A stretch of 64,000 nt of DNA from Thalassoglobus polymorphus (lineage in GTDB: Bacteria > Planctomycetota > Planctomycetia > Planctomycetales > Planctomycetaceae). Positions 29,638 through 37,929 of the stretch are shown one piece after another; position 1 is the stretch's first letter, and each line of letters starts with the position of its first letter. A program made the position numbers and the translations under genes. The stretch is taken from the NCBI RefSeq assembly GCF_007744255.1, contig NZ_CP036267.1:5964001-6028000 (forward strand). The letters run 5' to 3'. The notes under the pieces were generated by a model. That model saw nothing but the letters and a program-made list of their open reading frames with translations. It was not told the DNA's origin and did no database searches.

Positions 29638-30579
29638 ATGTTGAAACACGCCCTTACTTATTCGTCCGATCTCATTATCAGGGATCCCGGCATCCTTTCA
29701 TCGCTTTGCGTCTTCTTCGACAACATTTACCTTCCTCACCTGCCAACCGAACACGCCGGCCTCTTTCTCCGTGTTACTGAAGCCGGATCGGATCCCGACG
29801 TTGACCTCTGTGATTTGCCTTCTGCAGGTGAGTATCACCACGAATGGGACAAATCGCACGAACTGTTATTCGCCAACTCTGTACTCGCGAGACTCCCACC
29901 GGTCGCACGAGACGTGGAGATTGATGACCAGGCTTTAAGAACCATCATTAACGAGTTGCAGCCAAATGTCAGCGGATTCTCCCGACGTCTTTACTTGCTT
30001 ACCCGGGTTGTCCACCACCTGCGTCCCGATCAACTGGCGCCACATGTAATCGACTCCGGTACCGAAATACCCACGCGTGATGGATACAAATGGCTGATGG
30101 CACATGAGGCGTTTTCATACCTCATACCGTCTCTCACGGATCTGAGCGCTGAACAAATACTCCAAGTTCGCGACACGGTTGCTGACACGCGTGAGGGCTT
30201 TGCGATGCACCTGCAACAACTTTCACGCGAAGTAGAACGCCGCGTTTCCGCAGGTGACCCGGTCGAAACAATAAAAAGACATGCCCGCAGCGTCATAGAT
30301 ACCGATTTGGTTCCAGACTTCGTAGAGTTTCACCGCCAACTCTCCGCCAATCGCGCTGGGTTTTTGGGCAAGCTGCTCGACATGGCCGCGAAATCGATCA
30401 AACTTCTTGTCCCGGCAACGCGGCCTGACTTTGCCGCTTCGGGTTTCACAACTCTTAGTGCAATCATGGCCGCCACTGCGGACGAACGCAAAGCCCGAAA
30501 CACGAATGTCGCCCAAGCCTTTCAGTTTCTCAGCATAGCAAAATCAGAGGTCGAAGCCGCAACGGAGAAGGCCAGGTAA
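29638..30579 (+). CDS. Cassette 1: protein of unknown function
   Basis: 313 residues, ATG at 29638 about 30 bp after the attI-like core. It starts MLKHALTYSSDLIIRDPGIL. Mostly alpha-helical, charged, no signal peptide, no membrane segment and no motif I recognise. Two histidine-containing segments (GEYHHEWDKSHELLF; LTRVVHHLRPD) could bind metal but this is a guess. The stop codon overlaps the first bases of the following attC-like repeat (GGTAAC), as is common for integron cassette genes. First cassette position would give strongest expression if a cassette promoter exists. Confidence 0.7.
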   Translation: MLKHALTYSSDLIIRDPGILSSLCVFFDNIYLPHLPTEHAGLFLRVTEAGSDPDVDLCDLPSAGEYHHEWDKSHELLFANSVLARLPPVARDVEIDDQALRTIINELQPNVSGFSRRLYLLTRVVHHLRPDQLAPHVIDSGTEIPTRDGYKWLMAHEAFSYLIPSLTDLSAEQILQVRDTVADTREGFAMHLQQLSREVERRVSAGDPVETIKRHARSVIDTDLVPDFVEFHRQLSANRAGFLGKLLDMAAKSIKLLVPATRPDFAASGFTTLSAIMAATADERKARNTNVAQAFQFLSIAKSEVEAATEKAR

Positions 30580-30787
30580 CAATGGGCGTGGGCGGCGTGA
30601 AGCCTGTGTGTAACGCACCGCACTGGATTCTCAACAGCAAAGTTCAGCCGCTTGCTCTCACAACAAATCGTTGCACAGGAACTCACTGGTCAGGCGGGTT
30701 TTCAACGTCTGCTGCTTTGTTTAGACTTGCTGTTGATTCAAAATTCACTTCACTGGGGCGCATGCCCTGTGAACTTAATTGTAATGC
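30574..30787 (+). repeat. attC-like site 1 (long type)
   Basis: 214 bp from AGGTAAC at 30574 to GTAATGC at 30781. It shares an interior block with the repeats at 31657, 32395 and 35015 (GTTTTCAACGTCTGCTGCTT, GTTTAGACTTG, GTTGATTCAAA). The two ends are partly complementary, as in attC hairpins. Short frames inside it are not genes. Confidence 0.7.
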
Positions 30788-30825
30788 CGCTCACACCAAT
30801 TCATCGCCGATTAGAACGAGCCACA

Positions 30826-31662
30826 ATGCCCAATCGAGAGCCAATAGCATCCTCTTCGACTAGCCAGTTCCAGATGAACGTTACGGTGTACGGGAGTGTA
30901 AAGCCGTGCCCGGTTTTGATACGCCGGACGCAACGGTCGCTGAAAGCAAATTCTGGCGGACGCGACTACTTTTCTGACATTACACTGCACGACGCGCGCA
31001 ATGCGGGCGGTATGCGCGTCGAGTTTTCTGTGACCGCCACTTCACCGCAGGGTGCGTTGCGAGCGGGCAATGTGTACCTCAGCCAACTTTGCGACCTACT
31101 CACAGTTGTCACCCGTTCGCCAGTTTGGTTTTACATGCCAGACGATGACTCAGCTGAAGAACGAATTCGTTCGCATCGTCGATCCGCCAGCGTTGACCGA
31201 ATAATGACAGAAGATGAATGGTCGTGGATTACGGGCAATCTCGTTTACCTTCGGCGCAAACATCCTCGATTCTTGGCAGCCTCTAGTTGGTATCGCAAAG
31301 GGCTACTAGGTCGTGATGTGATTGACGATTTTTGTTGTTTTTGGCGCGTCTCCGAACGGATAGCGTACTCTTACGCGGACAAATCTGGTTGGTCGGATGA
31401 CGACAAACAACGTTCACAAGTTCGTAAGTGTGTTTCGCAATTACGTGACGACCTTTTCCCTGAAAACGCCCCTTCAATTTTGGCCGATGAAACAGTTTCC
31501 AAGATCGTAAAGCTGCGTAATGACATCTCTCACGGTAATGTTCCTATCACCTTGGACATCATCGATACCGCAAGCGAGTTTATCTCCCCGCTTGAAGCGG
31601 TGGCTTATGAAATACTTGCTCGACTCCGCGACACCGAACTGGTGACCGAAGACGTGGCATAA
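30826..31662 (+). CDS. Cassette 2: probable HEPN-domain protein
   Basis: 278 residues from the ATG at 30826; a later ATG at 30874 (MNVTVYGSVKPC) is also possible, and an earlier in-frame ATG lies inside the attC repeat. The N-terminal half is mixed beta (SVKPCPVLIRRTQRSLKANS; GGMRVEFSVTATSPQG). The C-terminal half is helical and ends in the HEPN signature R231-N-D-I-S-H236 followed by GN (RX4H), similar to ApeA-like HEPN proteins. HEPN domains are metal-independent RNases or nucleotidyl-transfer targets in toxin and antiphage systems. No partner nucleotidyltransferase is adjacent. Ribonuclease activity is inference. Confidence 0.7.
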   Translation: MPNREPIASSSTSQFQMNVTVYGSVKPCPVLIRRTQRSLKANSGGRDYFSDITLHDARNAGGMRVEFSVTATSPQGALRAGNVYLSQLCDLLTVVTRSPVWFYMPDDDSAEERIRSHRRSASVDRIMTEDEWSWITGNLVYLRRKHPRFLAASSWYRKGLLGRDVIDDFCCFWRVSERIAYSYADKSGWSDDDKQRSQVRKCVSQLRDDLFPENAPSILADETVSKIVKLRNDISHGNVPITLDIIDTASEFISPLEAVAYEILARLRDTELVTEDVA

Positions 31663-31887
31663 CAATATGGTGCACCGGAGCGGGCGTGGGCGGCGTGAAG
31701 CTTTTGTGTAACGCACCGCAATGGATTCTCAGCTGCAAAGTTCAGCCGCTTGCTGGCATCACAAATCGTTGCACAGGGGCACGCTGGTCTGGCGGGTTTT
31801 CAATGTCTGCTGCTTTGTTTAGACTTTTTGCTGATTCAAACTTCACTTCACTGGGGCGCGTGCCTTTGTGGAATTAAATCGTGATGC
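31657..31887 (+). repeat. attC-like site 2 (long type)
   Basis: 231 bp, from GCATAAC (overlapping the TAA stop of cassette 2) to GTGATGC. Left arm TAACAATATGGTGCACCGGAG is partly complementary to the right arm. Shares GGGCGTGGGCGGCGTGAAGC and GTGTAACGCACCGCA with site 1. Confidence 0.75.
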
Positions 31888-31932
31888 CGCCACGCCTGCC
31901 ACGCATCAGGTAACTCAATCGACTCCGGTGAT

Positions 31933-32394
31933 ATGCCACCATTGCAACAATGTGAGTTCATTCCTTACCTCAGCATCACCGACGCAGAAAAGGCCGTCGC
32001 GTTTTACACCGACGTGTTTGGCGTTGCTCCGCACCTGTTGCTTAGCATGCCAGACGGCCGTGTCATGCACTGTGAATTTCGCATTGGAAACTCGCGATTC
32101 TTCATCAGCGAAGAACTACCGGAACATGGTGGCACGCCAAGTCCAACGCGCCTCGGCACGACAAGTGTTGCGATTCATCTATACGTTGATGACTGTGGCT
32201 TGATGGTCGCAACCATGGCCAAGAACGGTTCAACGGTTTTGATGGAACCGACCGATATGTTTTGGGGCGACCGATTTGCTCGAGTTCGCGATCCATTTGG
32301 CCACGAATGGGGAATCACAACTCAGATACGTGAGATGTCGCCTGATGAAATCCAAGTCGCCGCCAATCAAATGTTCGCCGAGATGCCCGAGTAG
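31933..32394 (+). CDS. Cassette 3: VOC-superfamily (glyoxalase/PhnB-like) protein
   Basis: 153 residues with the paired beta-alpha-beta-beta-beta modules of the VOC fold. FIPYLSITDAEKAVAFYTDV and FGVAP open module one; IHLYVDDCGLMVATM and WGDRFARVRDPFGHEWGI open and close module two. The last phrase is typical of PhnB/bleomycin-resistance-like proteins. Such proteins include dioxygenases, glyoxalase I, fosfomycin transferases and drug-binding immunity proteins, and are frequent integron passengers. Metal ligands cannot be assigned with certainty. Start: ATG at 31933 (MPPLQQCEFIPYLS). Confidence 0.88.
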   Translation: MPPLQQCEFIPYLSITDAEKAVAFYTDVFGVAPHLLLSMPDGRVMHCEFRIGNSRFFISEELPEHGGTPSPTRLGTTSVAIHLYVDDCGLMVATMAKNGSTVLMEPTDMFWGDRFARVRDPFGHEWGITTQIREMSPDEIQVAANQMFAEMPE

Positions 32395-32557
32395 TTTGCG
32401 ATTCTTTTGCACGACGCCACTCCAAGGCATCGCAAAGCGTTGCACAGGAGGATATTAGGCTTTCGAGTTTTCAACGTCTGCTGCTTCGCTTAAAACTTAT
32501 TGTTGTTCAAACATTTACATCACCGGGTCGCGTCCACTGTGAACTTAAGCGTTATGC
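32395..32557 (+). repeat. attC-like site 3 (long type, 5' end degenerate)
   Basis: 163 bp ending in CTTAAGCGTTATGC, which has the GTTRRRY-type core GTTATGC at 32551. It contains GTTTTCAACGTCTGCTGCTT from the long family, but the left end lacks a clear TAAC core. Confidence 0.6.
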
Positions 32558-32579
32558 GGCAACAGCGAGTCACACACTC

Positions 32580-32972
32580 ATGGCATACATCGAAGTAGGT
32601 GAAGAGAAGATTGACCCCGGCACTGACGCTGAAATCGAGCGTTTGTTCGAAGAAAAACGTATTCTCGGAATCGCAGTGTTTCAGGACGCCAAACATGTCG
32701 TCCAAGCCACGGTCACAGGTGGTTCAGCGATCGTCCTGTACCTGGATCACAAAAAAGCTGCTGCCCAAAAACCCGCCGGCCAAGTTGATCGCGATGCTGC
32801 ACTTAAGATACTGAAAACGTACTTGAATGACGGATCATTGGATTCTGACTTTACGTGGAACGTCGCCCACTTGCCGACTGTCCAAACTGGCAACGGTTGT
32901 CGCGGTGCCGCTGCATTGCTGGCCGTGACATTCACCCTGTCCGTAGCTTTAATTGCGTACTCATTCACGTAG
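32580..32972 (+). CDS. Cassette 4: small tail-anchored protein, unknown
   Basis: 130 residues, ATG at 32580, 23 bp after the preceding GTTATGC core. The N-terminal 100 residues are soluble and hydrophilic (MAYIEVGEEKIDPGTDAEIE). The C-terminus is one hydrophobic helix (AALLAVTFTLSVALIAYSF), so it may be tail-anchored in the inner membrane. No domain is recognised. Both flanking repeats mark it as an integron cassette. Confidence 0.65.
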   Translation: MAYIEVGEEKIDPGTDAEIERLFEEKRILGIAVFQDAKHVVQATVTGGSAIVLYLDHKKAAAQKPAGQVDRDAALKILKTYLNDGSLDSDFTWNVAHLPTVQTGNGCRGAAALLAVTFTLSVALIAYSFT

Positions 32973-33025
32973 AATGCGGACTGTATATCCACCAACCGTA
33001 AAGCTGCTCCCAGCTACAAACGGCT

Positions 33026-33134
33026 GGCTAACAATCAAATGCAATTGCCCCGCCAGCGCGCTGGCGATCTAATGTGTAGATACGAAACCAAGCCCACCAT
33101 AAGTTCGTCGGGCAATCGATTTGAAGCGTTATCC
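33026..33134 (+). repeat. attC site 4 (ordinary architecture)
   Basis: 109 bp from GGCTAAC (33026-33032) to GTTATCC (33128-33134). The inner boxes TCAAATGCAATTGCCC (33035-33050) and GGGCAATCGATTTGA (33110-33124) pair except for an extra unpaired base and a central mismatch, as in bona fide attC sites. This is the clearest attC in the window. Confidence 0.85.
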
Positions 33135-33139
33135 GGTCC

Positions 33140-33496
33140 ATGGCAGTGGAATATCCAAAAGTAGACCCCGCAAAGCTCGATCAATTTTTGAGGACGCGGC
33201 CATACTCTGTGATACATCTCGATGCATCTTGGAATGATCAACGCATTCCAGTTCAAGAACGAATCAACTCGCTGATTCGCAAGATCGATGACACGTCATT
33301 TGGGTACATTGACATTGATGTCCACCAAGACCATGCCAAGGCGATTCCTGTTATGAATGTGCCAACCTGTTGCTACTATCGAGGGCCAGAACTCGTTGCG
33401 ACCGTGATTGGAATGCAACAAGACATTGAATCCAACTTGCAGCTTGTTCGAGATGGCGGAACTCCTGACACATCAAATCTTCTAAGTCGCAAGTGA
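33140..33496 (+). CDS. Cassette 5: thioredoxin-like protein lacking CxxC
   Basis: 118 residues, ATG at 33140, six bases after the attC core. The thioredoxin fold is suggested by YSVIHLDASWNDQRIPVQER (strand, then the active-site position), IDDTSFGYIDIDVHQDHAKA and the cis-proline loop VMNVPTCCYYRGPELVATVI. At the active-site position WCxxC is replaced by SWNDQR, so no redox pair is present there; two adjacent Cys follow the cis-Pro. It is therefore not a classical oxidoreductase and may be a binding module. Spacing identifies it as a cassette gene. Confidence 0.75.
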   Translation: MAVEYPKVDPAKLDQFLRTRPYSVIHLDASWNDQRIPVQERINSLIRKIDDTSFGYIDIDVHQDHAKAIPVMNVPTCCYYRGPELVATVIGMQQDIESNLQLVRDGGTPDTSNLLSRK

Positions 33497-33508
33497 CCGA
33501 TGTAGTAG

Positions 33509-33626
<118 letters not shown>

Positions 33627-33642
33627 CAGCCTAAAGATAAAG

Positions 33643-35013
33643 ATGATGCGAAGCTTTCTCCTCTCTCTTGTTGCAGCCTTTTTGGCTTCGGCGCCTCACG
33701 CAGGAGATGCCGCCGATGGGATTTTTGATATTCCGCCCGGATTCACTGCAGAGGCTACTACGCAAAAACTCCGCGAGGCACTCGCCGATGCCAGTATCGC
33801 CAGAATTCGATTTCAGGACGGTCAGCAATACAAGCTCTTGCCGTTCAAAATCGATCGTCCAGTTCTGCTTGAAGGTCGAGCCGAAATTGTGCCGGCTGAT
33901 TTGACCCAACCACTGATTGAAGTCACTGCGCCGGACGTTGCGATCAAACAGCTGACATTTTTGGGGCGAGACAAGCAAAGCGACAAATCGAGTTTCCGAC
34001 GCTTCCTCCGCGTGCGAAAGCACTCCCACAGATTCAGGCTGTCGGAATGTACGTTTCGCAATTTCGCCTGCCGCTATCAGACAACGCAGTTCTACTGCGT
34101 CGAAGTCGAGCTAAACGATGTGCTCGACTGGGTGATTACCGATTGTCGATTTGAAGACATGCAGAACGAGGTGGACGGCGTCGCATACAAGAAAGCCCTT
34201 GCCGACTACAAAGCATGGAAGGATGCAGGAAGGCCTCAACCGGAGAAAATGCTGCCTCGCAAACCGGGGTTCGTTGGCGCGATCAGAGTTTCTCATTCCG
34301 GTCAATACTTCGGTGAGAAATCGTCTTCGGGTCGGATCACGCAGTGCGTGTTTAAAAATATCTACAGCTCACGGAGATCTGGGCAGTCTGTGGACCAGTT
34401 TCCCGGCGACTGGTACGACGGCGACGCGATCCGGATCTATGTTGATCGCAAAGTGCCTGCTGCACACAGCAACCAAAGTGTCGACAAGGAGGTCGCGGTC
34501 GCAATTCACTCTTGCAAATTCATTGACATTCAGAAGTCAGCAGTCAAGGCAGGAGAGATCGGACGAACGACGATATCAAATTGCCGTGTGTTCAATAAGC
34601 GGTCTGACTATCCCATGATGGCAGGATTCCGCGCCAATATAACTCGTGGTCTCCGAATTACCTCCTGTGAGGTACACGGACGTGCGGAACGTGGTGTCTA
34701 TATCGGAAGTGGCGGCAGCGCATTTATTCGTGGCCTGGTTTTCTTGCCTTATGAAACGTTGCCCGATGGCTCTGAAGAAAAATGCGGCATTGCCGGTGTG
34801 GAGTTAGGTCGCGGCTCATACAGAGCTGATCGAATTGCGATTTCAGGTCTCTATGTTTCGCATGCCGACAGCGCGGTCAATTGCGTGAATTGTTCGAACG
34901 TCTCGATTGATAGCGTCACCTTGATCGAAGGTGGGCCAGTGGTTGCCCTTGGTTCCCGTGCAGACAAAAAATCGATTCGTCTACCGAAACAGGCTCAATC
35001 GTTACTGCCGTGA
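33643..35013 (+). CDS. Cassette 6: secreted parallel beta-helix protein
   Basis: 456 residues from the ATG at 33643 (MMRSFLLSLVAAFLASAPHA), a Sec signal cut near GDAADG. A start 150 bp earlier would lie across the attC. The body is a right-handed beta-helix, with repeated coils such as ITDCRFEDMQNEVDG, SGRITQCVFKNIYSS, AIHSCKFIDIQKSAVKAGE and ISNCRVFNKRS. The fold is that of pectate lyases, polysaccharide-binding proteins and surface proteins. No catalytic site is identifiable. Function on extracellular polysaccharide is an inference from the fold. It is longer than most integron cassette products. Confidence 0.8.
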   Translation: MMRSFLLSLVAAFLASAPHAGDAADGIFDIPPGFTAEATTQKLREALADASIARIRFQDGQQYKLLPFKIDRPVLLEGRAEIVPADLTQPLIEVTAPDVAIKQLTFLGRDKQSDKSSFRRFLRVRKHSHRFRLSECTFRNFACRYQTTQFYCVEVELNDVLDWVITDCRFEDMQNEVDGVAYKKALADYKAWKDAGRPQPEKMLPRKPGFVGAIRVSHSGQYFGEKSSSGRITQCVFKNIYSSRRSGQSVDQFPGDWYDGDAIRIYVDRKVPAAHSNQSVDKEVAVAIHSCKFIDIQKSAVKAGEIGRTTISNCRVFNKRSDYPMMAGFRANITRGLRITSCEVHGRAERGVYIGSGGSAFIRGLVFLPYETLPDGSEEKCGIAGVELGRGSYRADRIAISGLYVSHADSAVNCVNCSNVSIDSVTLIEGGPVVALGSRADKKSIRLPKQAQSLLP

Positions 35014-35014
35014 C

Positions 35015-35237
35015 GGGACTGGTTCTAAATAATGACGCTTGGTTCGTGAAGCCTTTGCGTAACGGACCGCAATGCATTCTCTACAGCAAAGTTCAGTCGT
35101 TTGCTGGTATCACAAATCGTTGCACAGGGGCACGCTGGTCTGGCGGGTTTTCAACGTCTGCTGCTTTGTTTAGACTTGTTGTTGATTCAAACATTCCCCT
35201 CACCGGGTCGCGTGCCCCGTGAACTTAATCGTTGGCA
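35015..35237 (+). repeat. attC-like site 6 (long type)
   Basis: About 223 bp ending GAACTTAATCGTTGGCA. Interior blocks GTAACGGACCGCAATGCATT, GTTTTCAACGTCTGCTGCTT and GTTGATTCAAA match the other long sites. The left end lacks TAAC and instead begins with GGGACTGGTTCTA, the 3' tip of family 1, which suggests a small insertion or replacement there. Confidence 0.65.
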
Positions 35238-35244
35238 GCAACAA

Positions 35245-35691
35245 ATGACGCGTCGACGAGTTGCCACCGCTGCTGTACTTGCATTTCTTGTGATCGCGAT
35301 CTACCCATTTGCGCGTGACTGGCAGATCCGACAGCAGTGGTTCCAGATACAGTCACAGCAACTCTCAGCAATTGACAAATTGCGCGATTACCCGCCGAAT
35401 GCCGCTAACCCAAATGCCTGGGACAACGTGATTACCACCACATATAATGTCTGGGGAAATGTCACGTACCATCCAAGCTATTCCAACATCAGCAACGCGG
35501 AGATGCGAAGCCTCAAACAGAAACTTGACGAAGTCGTTGCAAACACAAGTCGCAAAAACAGCCCGGCCAGCGTCGATCAGGTCTATGGGCTGTTGCTCAG
35601 TCTTGACTTCAAGACAGAGTTCGTGGCTGGCTACCATGACGAATTCAAGCAGTATCTCGAAGGCCTCGAACATCGCATCGAGGTTAACTAA
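35245..35691 (+). CDS. Cassette 7: small membrane-anchored protein, unknown
   Basis: 148 residues from the ATG at 35245, eight bases after the attC core. Earlier in-frame ATG codons lie in the repeat. One N-terminal membrane helix (VATAAVLAFLVIAIYPFA) acts as signal anchor, followed by a soluble alpha-helical domain (QQWFQIQSQQLSAIDKLRDY; LKQKLDEVVANTSRKNS). No family recognised. The stop TAA forms part of the next attC core (AACTAAC). Confidence 0.65.
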   Translation: MTRRRVATAAVLAFLVIAIYPFARDWQIRQQWFQIQSQQLSAIDKLRDYPPNAANPNAWDNVITTTYNVWGNVTYHPSYSNISNAEMRSLKQKLDEVVANTSRKNSPASVDQVYGLLLSLDFKTEFVAGYHDEFKQYLEGLEHRIEVN

Positions 35692-35776
35692 CAACTGTGA
35701 GAGCCGGAGCGGCGCATCCGGCGAACTTTAAAATCATCGCGTAACGTCGCCGCCTGGTTAAGCTGGTCCGTTATGC
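35686..35776 (+). repeat. attC site 7 (ordinary length), end of array
   Basis: 91 bp from AACTAAC to GTTATGC, with partly complementary inner arms (GAGCGGCG against CGCCGCC). No further plus-strand cassette follows; the next gene is a minus-strand Fur. Confidence 0.7.
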
Positions 35777-35872
35777 GGGGGCAGAATTGGGGAGGGGCTC
35801 TCCTCCGGTGACTCACTGGGGTGCTCTGACACGCGTCGAAATCTTTGTGGCCGAACTGATTTTCTGTTGGCG

Positions 35873-36394
35873 TCAAGCTTCAGGCTGATTTTGGCATTCT
35901 GGGCAGACTCCACTCAGAATGAATTCGCTGAGGGACCAGCCGCTTACCAGTTGTGCAAGCTTTTCAAGCAGTTCCGGTTGAAGGCAAATCACTTCGCCGC
36001 AGCTGGTACAGATCGCGTGGGGGTGGTGCGTTGGTTGGAGCTTTCCGTCGGGGTCGCGGTCGTGCAACTCGAATCGCCAGATGCGATCACCTGTATCGAT
36101 TCGGACTACTAAACCAGCTTCGATCAGGTCGGTCAGCCCCCGGAAAATTGTGGAGGTGTCGAAGCCGTGAGGGGCCAGTAGTTCACAGATTTCGGCTTGT
36201 GACTTCAGGGAGGTTTGTTCCGCGAGGCACTGGAGCAGGTTGGTCCTCGCGACCGTTTTTCGAAGACCCATTTTCTTAAGCAGACTGTGGGCTTCGACAC
36301 GTGAGAGTTGCGAATGTTTATTCCTCATTCGCTGCTCGACTGTTTTTTGAAATCTGGGGTGATGCTGATCTGTTGTTCTTGATCGAATGCTCAT
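35873..36394 (-). CDS. Fur-family metalloregulator 1
   Basis: 173 residues. A winged-helix domain (residues 25-105, LKKMGLRKTVARTNLLQCLA; FDTSTIFRGLTDLIEAGLVV) is followed by a dimerisation domain with the metal-site stretch THHPHAICTSCGEVICLQPE and C-terminal CPEC. The two CxxC pairs form the structural zinc site. It is the last gene of a minus-strand run whose members overlap by 4 bp (stop and start with the permease), so it is co-transcribed with a metal transporter. Zinc sensing (Zur-like) is inferred from neighbours; ferric uptake regulation is possible. Confidence 0.88.
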   Translation of the reverse strand: MSIRSRTTDQHHPRFQKTVEQRMRNKHSQLSRVEAHSLLKKMGLRKTVARTNLLQCLAEQTSLKSQAEICELLAPHGFDTSTIFRGLTDLIEAGLVVRIDTGDRIWRFELHDRDPDGKLQPTHHPHAICTSCGEVICLQPELLEKLAQLVSGWSLSEFILSGVCPECQNQPEA

Positions 36395-37929
36395 CGTTCA
36401 TTCGAGAATGCTGAGGCCAGGCGTAATTGTGTTCGTCCAATCTTTGCGACGAGTTTGCGAACTTCTTCAGGCTCGTTGTCCTCCACTTCGTGCTCTAAGA
36501 GTTCCAATTGTTCTCGGAAGATCCGGGCTTTGATACGGTGGTAGTCGCTGAGTTTCCCGTCGCGCAGAAACGTCCCGACTTCCAACTTACGACTCCAGTC
36601 ATCACAGATTTCCATCCAGTATTTGGAATGCGTTTCGTCTCCAGAAAGTGCCGATCCCAGTGCTTCCGCTTTGGCGATTCTCATTTCTTCGAGAACATCT
36701 TCAGGAGGAGGGTAATAGGCATAGCAGCCAACAATACTTGTGGCGATCAGGCCGACAAGTGCCAGTCCTCCTAAGACCGAACCGGGCACGACGATGTCAA
36801 ATTTTGATTTCTCTACGACTTCTGGTTGACTCTCCAGCCATGTCTCGATTCGATGCTGACGATCCAGCGTGTTCAGTAGAATTCCCACCAACACAATGCA
36901 GCCTAACATCAGGCTGGCGTAAAGCTCGAAGGGTGGAGTGTCTCGCTGGAGTTTCATAATCACTGCGTTGGCGACATTAGGAATTGCACCTTTGAAGGGT
37001 CGGCAATAGATGTCGAAGGCGTGCGAGTGGTCAGCTGCGTCGATGCCATGCGGATACAAAGGACGATCCACTCCGTATGCCAAGCCGAGAACCACCACCA
37101 ATAGCAGGCCGAACCAAACTCCCGACTTCTTCCAGCCGTATTGTCGAATCATCCAGAACACTAGTCCCAGATTCATTCCCGCTCCCAGTACCAAGAGAAC
37201 GAAGGCTGCTCCGGGGGAATTGGCATGTTGAAACATCATGCCCAGCTGACTCATCGCCAACAGCGGTGTTGCGTAAACCGGGACTGCAACGGCTGTCATT
37301 GTGAGTGGTGCGATCGGGTTGTCACCGTTCATTGAATTTTGCAGGCCACCTGCAGGAATGATCACTCCCAATGAGGAAACACCTATCAGGCCGATGAAAA
37401 TATAAAGAGCGGAGAGACCCGCAGCTTCACGGGCTGCGGAAACTCCGATGGCAAGCATCCTTTTAATTCCATAGCCTACTTCTGCTGTCGGTGGGGCTGA
37501 AGCACTGCTGTCGGGAAACATGCGATCCCAGATCAGACCGACGCCTGTCACGACGATGAGTGAGCAAAATGCAAAAGTGACGATTGCCATCGGTTCTGAC
37601 AACGTTAATCCATACAGCACAGACAACGGGTTGAACAGTGGAGCGGCCATGGCGAAGGCGAGAATCGTCCCCCCTTTGAGCCCGATGCGGCGCATTTCAC
37701 GAATGACCGGGATCACTCCCAGAGAACAGACCGGCAGCAACATCCCGATCAGCCATGCTTGAAACAGCGAACGTTTCGAATTGCCTCCAAACAGACGCGT
37801 TGTCATGTCGCGTCCCATGAGGCGATGAAACACTCCCGCAATGACGAGGCCCGCTAAAATGAACGGGGATGCATTCATGAGCGATTGCAGGAATCGTAGC
37901 ACAAAGCCACCGATCAAGGTTTCAGTCAT
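36391..37929 (-). CDS. YraQ/UPF0718-family permease, probable metal efflux
   Basis: 512 residues with about ten membrane helices. The signature LLPVCSLGVIPVIREMRRIG and the repeat-like LFNPLSVLYGLTLSEP match UPF0718/permease proteins such as the SO_0444 copper/zinc efflux type. A periplasmic or cytoplasmic segment in the last 120 residues is helical and charged. The start overlaps the preceding lipoprotein stop by 8 bp, and the stop overlaps fur. This puts it in an operon with a Fur-type regulator, a His-containing lipoprotein and a MerC-like protein, which supports divalent-metal transport. Direction and ion are inferred. Confidence 0.82.
   Translation of the reverse strand: MTETLIGGFVLRFLQSLMNASPFILAGLVIAGVFHRLMGRDMTTRLFGGNSKRSLFQAWLIGMLLPVCSLGVIPVIREMRRIGLKGGTILAFAMAAPLFNPLSVLYGLTLSEPMAIVTFAFCSLIVVTGVGLIWDRMFPDSSASAPPTAEVGYGIKRMLAIGVSAAREAAGLSALYIFIGLIGVSSLGVIIPAGGLQNSMNGDNPIAPLTMTAVAVPVYATPLLAMSQLGMMFQHANSPGAAFVLLVLGAGMNLGLVFWMIRQYGWKKSGVWFGLLLVVVLGLAYGVDRPLYPHGIDAADHSHAFDIYCRPFKGAIPNVANAVIMKLQRDTPPFELYASLMLGCIVLVGILLNTLDRQHRIETWLESQPEVVEKSKFDIVVPGSVLGGLALVGLIATSIVGCYAYYPPPEDVLEEMRIAKAEALGSALSGDETHSKYWMEICDDWSRKLEVGTFLRDGKLSDYHRIKARIFREQLELLEHEVEDNEPEEVRKLVAKIGRTQLRLASAFSNER

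Noticed and set aside
30582-30863. Small plus-strand frames inside the attC-like repeats (also at 31686-31877 and 35010-35222)
   Set aside because: They encode the same translated repeat sequence at several places and lack ribosome sites.
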